Assembly (NCBI GenBank): GCA_022826345.1
Contig: JAJDVB010000129.1
Span: forward strand, 1 to 47,564
DNA from: Alphaproteobacteria bacterium
Lineage (GTDB): Bacteria > Pseudomonadota > Alphaproteobacteria > UBA828
Reading direction: 5' to 3'
DNA length: 47,564 bases
Shown here: piece after piece, positions 41,608 through 47,564 of the stretch
Layout: the number at the start of each line of letters is the position of its first letter
Position numbering within the stretch: position 1 is the first letter of the stretch
Notes under the pieces: generated by a model
Database searches by the model: none
What the model saw: only the letters and a program-made list of their open reading frames with translations
What the model was told of the DNA's origin: nothing
Translations under genes and position numbers: made by a program

Positions 41608-42617
41608 TTGCTGGACTCCATCACCGCCTTCACGGCCTTCTGCACCGCAGCCGCGTCGGGAATGTAGAGATCCTCGAGCGTATCCGAGAACGGCACCGGT
41701 GTGTGCGGGGCGGTCACCTGCTTGATGGGCCCCTTGAGGGAATCGAAGGCCTTCTCGCAGACCATCGCCGCAATATCGGTGGCCATGTTGCAGCGCGGGT
41801 GAGACTCGTCGAGCACCACAAGCCTCCCGGTGTTCTCCACCGTCTCGAGGATCGTGTCCTCGTCCATGGGCGAGGTCGTGCGCAGGTCGACGATCTCGCA
41901 CTCGATACCGTCGCCGGAGAGCGCCTCTGCCGCCTCGTTCGCGACGTGAACCATGCGACCCAGCGTCACGATCGAGACATCATCGCCCTCGCGCACGATG
42001 TTGGCCTCGCCGAAGGGGAGCGCATAGGGCTCTTCCGGCACATCGCCTTCCAGCGTGTAGAGTGCCTTGTGCTCGCAGAAGATCACCGGGTCGTTGTCGC
42101 GGATCGCCTGGATCAGCAAACCCTTGGCGTCGTAGGGCGTGGCCGGGGTCACGACCTTGAGTCCGGGGATGTGGGTGAACACCGGGTAGAGGCACTGCGA
42201 GTGCTGGGCGGCGGCCCGGAGGCCGGCCCCGTACATGGTGCGGATTACCACCGGGGTCTCGGCCTTGCCGCCGAACATGTAACGGAACTTGGCGGCCTGG
42301 TTGAAGATCTGGTCGAAGCAGACGCCCATGAAGTCAATGAACATCAGCTCCGCGACCGGGCGGAGCCCCGCGGTCGCGGCACCAACGGCCGCCCCGATAA
42401 ACGCGGACTCGCTGATCGGGGTATCCATGACCCGATCGCCGTACTTGCCGTAGAGCCCCTTGGTGATACCGAGCGGGCCGCCCCAGGCATCGCGCTCGCC
42501 ATCGGTGCCGAGCCCGCCGGCCACGTCCTCGCCCATGACCACGACGGTCTCGTCGCGCTCCATCTCCTGCGCGAGGGCTTCGTTAATTGCCTGCTGATAG
42601 GTCGCTGTGCGTGCCAT
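41604..42617 (-). CDS. acoB: Acetoin/2-oxoacid dehydrogenase E1 beta subunit
   Basis: 337 residues. ATYQQAINEALAQEMERDETV, VMGEDVAGGLGTDG, FIDFMGVCFDQIFNQAAKFR, RDNDPVIFCEHKAL and GRMVHVANEAAEAL with DLRTTSPMDEDTILETVE are the standard transketolase-like beta-subunit blocks. With E1 alpha it makes the ThDP active site. A GAGGGACACAGTC stretch precedes ATG 42617. It could equally serve pyruvate or a branched substrate, but the fused E2 downstream favours the acetoin-type complex. Confidence 0.92.
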   Translation of the reverse strand: MARTATYQQAINEALAQEMERDETVVVMGEDVAGGLGTDGERDAWGGPLGITKGLYGKYGDRVMDTPISESAFIGAAVGAATAGLRPVAELMFIDFMGVCFDQIFNQAAKFRYMFGGKAETPVVIRTMYGAGLRAAAQHSQCLYPVFTHIPGLKVVTPATPYDAKGLLIQAIRDNDPVIFCEHKALYTLEGDVPEEPYALPFGEANIVREGDDVSIVTLGRMVHVANEAAEALSGDGIECEIVDLRTTSPMDEDTILETVENTGRLVVLDESHPRCNMATDIAAMVCEKAFDSLKGPIKQVTAPHTPVPFSDTLEDLYIPDAAAVQKAVKAVMESSK

Positions 42618-42632
42618 GACTGTGTCCCTCGC

Positions 42633-43601
42633 TCAGTAGGATACGTAGACGTCGGTGAGAAGATCGGCGGCGGTCGGCGGCGGCGCCACCTTGGCCTTGG
42701 CGACCGCGCCGTCGATCAGGCCCTCGGCCTCGCTGTCGATCGCGTCGAGATCGGCCGCATCGAGCAGGCCGGCTTCGGTCACCGTGCTGCGGAACATGGT
42801 GAGGCAGTCGCGCGACTCGCGCAGCTTCTTCACCTCGTCGGGCCCGCGGTAGGTCTGGGCGTCGCCCTCGAAGTGCCCGTAGTATCGGTTGAGCTTGCAT
42901 TCCAACAGGCTCGGGCCGCCGCCCTCGCGGGCGCGCTTGATGGCCTCGCCGGCGGCCTCGTGGACCGCGAAGAAGTCGTGCCCGTCGACCACGACACCCG
43001 GCATGTTGAAGCCGCTGGCGCGGTCGGCGGCATCGTCGCAAGCGATCGACCACTTCGACGAAGTCGATTCCGCGTAACCGTTGTTCTCGATCACGAAGAT
43101 GCAGGGCAGGTTCCACACCGAGGCGAGATTGAGGCTCTCGAAGGTGGTGCCCTGGTTCGAGCCGCCGTCGCCGACGAAGGCGATGGCGACACCGCCGGTG
43201 CCGAGCTGCTTGGCCGCGAGACCAGCGCCACAGATGAGCGGCGGGCCGCCGCCCACGATGCCGTTCGCGCCCATCATGCCCTTGTCGAGGTCGGCGATGT
43301 GCATGGAGCCGCCCTTGCCGGCGCAGAGGCCGTCCTTGCGGCCGTAAATCTCCGCCATCATGCCGTCCACGTCGCATCCCTTGGCGATGCAATGGCCGTG
43401 GCCGCGGTGGGTGCTGGCGATGCGGTCGCGATCGTCGAGGTGCAAGCACACGCCGACGCCGCTTGCCTCCTCGCCGGCATAGAGGTGCACGAAGCCCGGA
43501 ATCTCACCGGTTGCGAACTCGACGTGAAGGCGTTCCTCGAACTCGCGGATCGTGCGCATGGTCCTGTAAGCCGTCAACAATTCGTCTCTGCTGAGCTGCA
43601 T
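42633..43601 (-). CDS. acoA: Acetoin/2-oxoacid dehydrogenase E1 alpha subunit (ThDP-binding)
   Basis: 322 residues. The ThDP-binding motif GDGGSNQGTTFESLNLASVW then LPCIFVIENNGYAESTS is intact, as are HRGHGHCIAKGCDVDGMMAE and FVHLYAGEEASGVG. Alpha subunits decarboxylate the 2-oxo acid or cleave acetoin to acetaldehyde and an acetyl unit. It follows the ABC ATPase gene by about 40 bases on the same strand. AGGGGAGC lies upstream of ATG 43601. Confidence 0.92.
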   Translation of the reverse strand: MQLSRDELLTAYRTMRTIREFEERLHVEFATGEIPGFVHLYAGEEASGVGVCLHLDDRDRIASTHRGHGHCIAKGCDVDGMMAEIYGRKDGLCAGKGGSMHIADLDKGMMGANGIVGGGPPLICGAGLAAKQLGTGGVAIAFVGDGGSNQGTTFESLNLASVWNLPCIFVIENNGYAESTSSKWSIACDDAADRASGFNMPGVVVDGHDFFAVHEAAGEAIKRAREGGGPSLLECKLNRYYGHFEGDAQTYRGPDEVKKLRESRDCLTMFRSTVTEAGLLDAADLDAIDSEAEGLIDGAVAKAKVAPPPTAADLLTDVYVSY

Positions 43602-43640
43602 ACGAGTTGCTCCCCTTAGCCTGCGTGGTGGCGTTCGGTC

Positions 43641-44735
43641 CTAAAAGTAGGCGACGCCGGTGTTTATGTCGAAGACGTGCAACTTGTCCACATCGAAGCC
43701 GATGCGGCAGGGATCGCCGGGTCCTCCCATGGGGCCGATCTTGGTCTTCACCATGACCCGGTCGCCGCCGATGGTGACTTCGACGATCATGTCGCCGCCG
43801 AGCGGCTCGATCACGAAGATCTCGCCTGGCACGTCCAGTGCGCTCTCGGCGCCGGACTCGATGGCCAGATTGTCCGGCCGGATGCCGATCCGCACGGTGG
43901 CGTCCGCCCCGCTTTCCGTGAGCAGGCTGGCCTGCTGCTCGGTGAGCGCGAGTCGGAAGCCCGAATGGACGACCGTGAGGCCCACGTTGGTTCGCTCCAG
44001 GGTGCAGTCGAGGAAGTTCATTGGCGGCTCGCCGACGAATCCCGCCACGAACTCGTTGGCCGGCCGGTTGTAGATTTCCTCAGGCGTGCCGAGCTGCTGC
44101 AGCACGCCCTCGTGCATGACCGCGATGCGATCCGCCATGGACATGCCTTCGAGCTGGTCGTGGGTGACGTAGACGGTCGTGGTCTCGAGGTCGCGCTGCA
44201 AGTGCTTGAGCTCGCCCCGCATGTGGGAGCGCAGCTTGGCGTCGAGATGGGCGATGGGCTCGTCGAAGAGAAAAACCTTGGGCTCGCGCACGATGGCCCG
44301 GCCGATGGCCGTGCGCTGTTTCTGGCCGCCGCTAAGCTCTACCGGCTTCCGGCCGAGCAGCGGGTCGATCTCCAGAATCTCTGCGGCGCGGCGTACCCGG
44401 CGCTCGATCTCGTCCTTCGGCGTCCGCCGCAGCTTCAGCGGGTTCGCCATGTTCTCGTAGACGGTCTTATGGGGGTAGAGGGCGTAGTTCTCGAACACCA
44501 TGGCGATGTCGCGGTCGCGCGGCGGCAGGTCGTTCACGCGTACGTCGTCGAAGTAGATGTCGCCGGAGGAGATGAACTCCAGGCCGGCGAGCATGCGCAG
44601 CGTCGACGACTTGCCGCAGCCGGAGGGCCCGAGGATGCACATGAACTCGTTGTTCTTGATCTCGAGGTTGAGCTCCTTCACGGCCATGGTCTTGCCGTAA
44701 TACTTCCAGACGTCGGAGATCGTCACGGTAGCCAT
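43641..44735 (-). CDS. Carbohydrate ABC importer ATPase (UgpC/MalK family) with Q-loop Glu
   Basis: 364 residues. Walker A GPSGCGKS (36-43), signature LSGGQKQR, Walker B VFLFDEP, H-loop YVTHDQ, and a C-terminal regulatory OB-type domain (about 240-364). The Q-loop reads MVFENYALYPH with Glu82 where Gln is usual, and the D-loop is AHLDAKL rather than SNLDAKL; both were checked in the DNA. I recall a subfamily of polyol/sugar importer ATPases with E in this position. It powers the two permeases upstream. GGAGG precedes ATG 44735. Confidence 0.92.
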   Translation of the reverse strand: MATVTISDVWKYYGKTMAVKELNLEIKNNEFMCILGPSGCGKSSTLRMLAGLEFISSGDIYFDDVRVNDLPPRDRDIAMVFENYALYPHKTVYENMANPLKLRRTPKDEIERRVRRAAEILEIDPLLGRKPVELSGGQKQRTAIGRAIVREPKVFLFDEPIAHLDAKLRSHMRGELKHLQRDLETTTVYVTHDQLEGMSMADRIAVMHEGVLQQLGTPEEIYNRPANEFVAGFVGEPPMNFLDCTLERTNVGLTVVHSGFRLALTEQQASLLTESGADATVRIGIRPDNLAIESGAESALDVPGEIFVIEPLGGDMIVEVTIGGDRVMVKTKIGPMGGPGDPCRIGFDVDKLHVFDINTGVAYF

Positions 44736-44772
44736 CAGTACCTCCAGACAGGCATTCGTCCGCTCCCCGGCC

Positions 44773-45651
44773 CTATTCCCTGACCGCGCCCATGGTCAGG
44801 CCCGCGACGAGATAGCGTCGAATCAGAAGGCCCAAGAACATCATCGGCACGGTCGTGACCACGCCGGCGGCCATGATCATGCCCCACTGAATCTTCACGG
44901 GCTGGACAAGCTCCGCCGTGGCCACCGGCAAGGTCTTGGCGCCGCCCGAGCCGATGATCGAGGCGAACAGGAAGTCGTTCCAGCCGAAGAGCACGCAGAG
45001 CACGATGAAGGCGCCGATCCCCGGCGCCACCAGCGGGATGATCAGCCTGAACGCCTGCCAGCGGGTGCAGCCGTCGCATTGCGCCGCTTCCTCGATCGCG
45101 CAGGGAACGTTGTCGAAGAAGCCCTTGAGAATCCAGATGGCGAAGGGGAGGTTGAAGGTCGTGTAGGCGAGGATCAGGCCTGGCAGGGTGCCGACCAGCC
45201 CGGACGAGCGGAAGATCACGTAGAGCGGCACCATCACCGCCACTACCGGCGCCATACGGGTCGAGATGATCCAGAAGAGGAGGTCGCGCTTGCCGCGGAA
45301 CTCCGCACGGGAGAGGGCGTAGGCCGCCATCGAGCCGAGCGAGACGGAGACCGCCGCGGAGCCCAGTGATGCGATCAGGCTGTTGCGCAGGTAGGTGCCG
45401 AAATGCTTCTCGGTAAAGAGCTCGACGTAGTGCGCGCCGGTCGGCTCGAAGTCGAACATCACGCCGAGGTTGCCCCAGTCGCCGACTTCCGGCAGCTGGA
45501 ACGCATCCAGCAGGTCCTTGAAGGACGAGACCACCATGATGAAGAGCGGCAGCACGGTCCAGACGAAGAAGAAGATCAGGAACAGGATCGAGAGCCCCTG
45601 CAGCGCGCTCCTCAGCGGCGAGCGGTAGCGGACGATCTCGCGCGAAGCCAT
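44773..45651 (-). CDS. Carbohydrate ABC importer permease (MalG type)
   Basis: 292 residues with six predicted membrane helices, starting LRSALQGLSILFLIFFFVWT. The EAA coupling loop reads EEAAQCDGCTRWQAFRLIIP. A conserved periplasmic-side region MAAYALSRAEFRGKRDLL is present. It forms the membrane channel with the MalF-type permease. The start ATG 45651 follows that gene's stop by 3 bases, with GAGGAC overlapping the stop as the ribosome site. Confidence 0.92.
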   Translation of the reverse strand: MASREIVRYRSPLRSALQGLSILFLIFFFVWTVLPLFIMVVSSFKDLLDAFQLPEVGDWGNLGVMFDFEPTGAHYVELFTEKHFGTYLRNSLIASLGSAAVSVSLGSMAAYALSRAEFRGKRDLLFWIISTRMAPVVAVMVPLYVIFRSSGLVGTLPGLILAYTTFNLPFAIWILKGFFDNVPCAIEEAAQCDGCTRWQAFRLIIPLVAPGIGAFIVLCVLFGWNDFLFASIIGSGGAKTLPVATAELVQPVKIQWGMIMAAGVVTTVPMMFLGLLIRRYLVAGLTMGAVRE

Positions 45652-45654
45652 CGG

Positions 45655-46629
45655 CTAGTCCTCGCCCTGCGTCCTGATCTTGCGGGTCGGGTCCTCGAAC
45701 ACCTTGGTCAGCACGAAGCCCAGCAGGATCGTCAGCAGCAGCAGGGTGAACGCGATCGCGGCACCGCGGCCGAGCTCGAAGAACTTGAACGACACGTCGA
45801 ACAGATAGGTGGGCAGGATCTTGGTCGCGTTGGCGGGGCCGCCGCCGGTCATGATCAGGATGTGGTCGATGAACCTGAAATTGTCCATGAAGCGGAGCAG
45901 GATCGCGATCAGCAGGAACGGGTAGAGGTTGGGCAGCGCCACGCTGAAGAAGTTCCGGAAGGGCCCGGCGCCGTCGACCATGTGCGCCTCGAGCTGGTCC
46001 TGCGGCACGCGCTTGAGCCCGGCGAGCGTGATCAGCGCGATGAGCGGCGTCCACTGCCAGACGTCGGTCGCGACGATGGCGAACATCGCCCAGAACTTGT
46101 TGCCGAGGATCGAGCCGCTTTCGAGCAGGCCGATGCTCTGCAGCAGCCAGAAGTACCAGCCGAAGGTGCCGTTGTAGAGAAACATGTAAAGGAAGCCGGC
46201 GATAACGGGCGCCATCATCATCGGCATCAGGAAGATGGTGACGAGTATCTTCTCGAAACGGTTGTTGTTGAGGATGACCGCGACCAGGACGCCGAGGCCG
46301 ATCTCCACGGAAAGGCAGAGCGCGCTGTACTTGAAGAGCGTGAGCCACCCACGCAGGAACTTCTTGTCGTTCGCCAGCCGGGAAAAGTTGTCGATACCGG
46401 CCCAAACATCGGACTTGCCCGGCGCGAGCTGCACCTCGTGCAGGGTCATGTAGACCAGCCAGACGAGGGGATAGAGCGAGATCGCCGCCAGCAGCAGGAT
46501 CGCCGGCAGCATCAGCCACAGGAGGTAATAGCGCGGCGGCCGGCGGTTGAAGCCTTCCGGCACATAGTCGATCGTCCGCACACCGCGCACGACGCCACCC
46601 GCGACATCGATGTTCGCGATGTTGGCCAT
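45655..46629 (-). CDS. Carbohydrate ABC importer permease (MalF type)
   Basis: 324 residues, six predicted helices. YYLLWLMLPAILLLAAISLYP (about 33-53) is the first helix; the EAA loop reads EAHMVDGAGPFRNFFSVALP. It is separated from the upstream binding-protein gene by 119 bases containing two strong hairpins, as in classic binding-protein/permease operons. Confidence 0.92.
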   Translation of the reverse strand: MANIANIDVAGGVVRGVRTIDYVPEGFNRRPPRYYLLWLMLPAILLLAAISLYPLVWLVYMTLHEVQLAPGKSDVWAGIDNFSRLANDKKFLRGWLTLFKYSALCLSVEIGLGVLVAVILNNNRFEKILVTIFLMPMMMAPVIAGFLYMFLYNGTFGWYFWLLQSIGLLESGSILGNKFWAMFAIVATDVWQWTPLIALITLAGLKRVPQDQLEAHMVDGAGPFRNFFSVALPNLYPFLLIAILLRFMDNFRFIDHILIMTGGGPANATKILPTYLFDVSFKFFELGRGAAIAFTLLLLTILLGFVLTKVFEDPTRKIRTQGED

Positions 46630-46653
46630 GCGCCGGGTCTCCGCGCCGTGTCC

Positions 46654-46680
46654 GCGCCTGCGGCCTCCCGCCGCAGGCGC
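46654..46680 (-). promoter_or_regulatory. Intercistronic hairpin 1
   Basis: GCGCCTGCGGC and GCCGCAGGCGC: a perfect 11-bp stem with loop CTCCC, between the binding-protein stop and the MalF-type permease start. No T-run. It is probably an mRNA-stabilising or attenuating structure. Confidence 0.6.
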
Positions 46681-46700
46681 CAGTCAGATGCCGCCAAGCT

Positions 46701-46734
46701 CCCGGGAGGCGCCGAAGCGCCGGCGCCTCCCGGG
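46701..46734 (-). promoter_or_regulatory. Intercistronic hairpin 2
   Basis: CCCGGGAGGCGCC and GGCGCCTCCCGGG: a perfect 13-bp stem with an 8-base loop, just downstream of the binding-protein stop codon. With hairpin 1 it could protect the binding-protein mRNA and lower permease expression, as seen in malE-malF-type operons. Confidence 0.6.
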
Positions 46735-46748
46735 CAGCGGGGTACCGA

Positions 46749-47564
46749 TTAGATGTCGTGAATGGCGTCCAGCTCGTCCCGGATGGAGTCGCACGCCTCC
46801 TGAGCCGAGAGCTCGCCGGAGATGCACTGCTGCGTGCCGACGCGAACGATCTCGTGATACTCGTTCGACTTCGGCAGCTTCGGCCCGAGCACCATGTTGG
46901 GTGTGCGGATGCCCTTGTCGTAGACCGCCTCGAAGGTAAGCGCGTTCGGCATGGTGGTCGGCCGGTTGCGCGCCTCCTTGACCTCCGGCACCTCGAGGAC
47001 GGACTTGCGGGTGGGCGTGCCGCCGACGCCCTGCAGCACCATGAGCTGCGTCTCGTGGCTGCAGGCCCAGCTCGCGAAGATGAACGCCGCGCGCTGCAGG
47101 TCCATCGACGCGCCGGCGTTGATGCCGATGCCGCCGATGCCGCAGTTCGTCGCGTTGACGACGTTGTCGCCGCCGTCGGTGTTCCACTCCACGGCGCCCT
47201 TCGGCCCCATGGCGTAGGCGGTCTTGCCGCCGGCCGCGACCGACTGCTCGGCGTCTTCGACCGAGGCCGCGAACTCGTGGTACTGGATCTGCATGGCGAC
47301 GCCGCCGGCGGCGTAGACCGTGTTCAGCTCCAGCGTGCCGTTGGTCAGGTTGTCCGGGTGGCTCACGTCGGCGAGCGCCTTGTAGCCCTCCATCGCCTTG
47401 ACCGACTGCGCATCGCCCCAGTTGGTCGGGCCGGGGTTCTTCGAGCCCAGCGTGTCGTCGACCGCGAAGTCGAGCCACTGGTTCTGCGCGTACATGTGGC
47501 GCTGGATGTCGAGCTGCGTGGTCCAGCCGAACGAGCCGTGATGCTGCGCGTAGCCGTAGGGGAT
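46749..47564 (-). CDS. Carbohydrate ABC importer substrate-binding protein, C-terminal part
   Basis: 272 residues are visible; the gene begins beyond the window. QWLDFAVDD, NPGPTNWGDAQSVKAMEGY, AMQIQYHEFAA and INAGASMDLQRAAFIFASWA match the family 1 solute-binding proteins of CUT1 sugar/polyol importers. The mature C-terminus is at HDI (46749). The ligand cannot be read. It is followed by the two hairpins and the permease, ATPase and aco genes, the likely order of one long transcript. Confidence 0.88.
   Translation of the reverse strand: MPYGYAQHHGSFGWTTQLDIQRHMYAQNQWLDFAVDDTLGSKNPGPTNWGDAQSVKAMEGYKALADVSHPDNLTNGTLELNTVYAAGGVAMQIQYHEFAASVEDAEQSVAAGGKTAYAMGPKGAVEWNTDGGDNVVNATNCGIGGIGINAGASMDLQRAAFIFASWACSHETQLMVLQGVGGTPTRKSVLEVPEVKEARNRPTTMPNALTFEAVYDKGIRTPNMVLGPKLPKSNEYHEIVRVGTQQCISGELSAQEACDSIRDELDAIHDI

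Noticed and set aside
41703..43619. A 638-codon frame antisense to acoA and acoB
   Set aside because: It spans two genes and their gap and has no domain.
44735..46519. A 594-codon frame on the same strand but another phase across both permeases
   Set aside because: It is Arg/Ala/Asp-rich and lacks the membrane helices that the correct frames show.
1..47564. CRISPR arrays, prophage and restriction or defence genes
   Set aside because: I saw no regularly spaced repeats, no capsid, tail or integrase genes, and no nuclease, helicase or toxin-type modules.

Overview
The window is GC-rich chromosomal DNA with almost no space between genes. It looks like an alphaproteobacterium, probably Rhodospirillales-like. 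The best evidence is the block DUF1285 - CoA pyrophosphatase (NUDIX) - DUF6111 - CCA tRNA nucleotidyltransferase, an arrangement I associate with that class, plus an alphaproteobacterial-type elongator tRNA-Met and frequent GTG/TTG starts. No species can be named from sequence alone.

Left part (1-8.7 kb): the edge of an IS4-type (DUF4372) transposase, a BolA-family gene, a histone-deacetylase-like hydrolase, a periplasmic DegP/DegQ protease, an orphan Mla-like ABC ATPase with altered catalytic residues, an aminotransferase-kinase pair resembling the animal phospholyase/hydroxylysine-kinase partners, and an amidase-FIST pair.

Middle part (8.7-27.2 kb): a GT4 glycosyltransferase and a double-GT2 protein; a three-gene catabolic operon (FAD dehydrogenase, beta-hydroxyacid dehydrogenase, RraA/HMG-aldolase-like) divergent from an old-yellow-enzyme-type reductase; a tandem-domain polyphosphate:AMP phosphotransferase; a nitrilase-family hydrolase divergent from a lone hydantoinase B; an RsbW-like kinase; then an operon of omega-aminotransferase, HdrD/GlpC-like Fe-S protein, gluconate-dehydrogenase-type small subunit, GMC flavoenzyme and an AhpD-like protein. 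That last operon is the best candidate for a poorly described redox system.

Accessory stretch (27.2-33.6 kb): a decayed, internally deleted IS1380-family element with intact 14-bp inverted repeats; a soluble single-polypeptide two-component system (GAF-PAS-kinase-receiver-OmpR-type DNA-binding domain); about 0.9 kb with no convincing gene; a STAS protein; a TbpB-barrel-like lipoprotein; and tRNA-Met.

Right part (33.6 kb-end): a hydantoinase A/B pair, the cca-DUF6111-NUDIX-DUF1285 block, and a long minus-strand operon encoding a CUT1-type carbohydrate importer (binding protein, two permeases, ATPase) followed by acetoin-dehydrogenase-like E1alpha, E1beta and a lipoyl-alpha/beta-hydrolase E2. 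The general theme is uptake and oxidation of amines, amides, cyclic amides and polyol- or acetoin-like compounds, with scattered regulators and two insertion-sequence traces.
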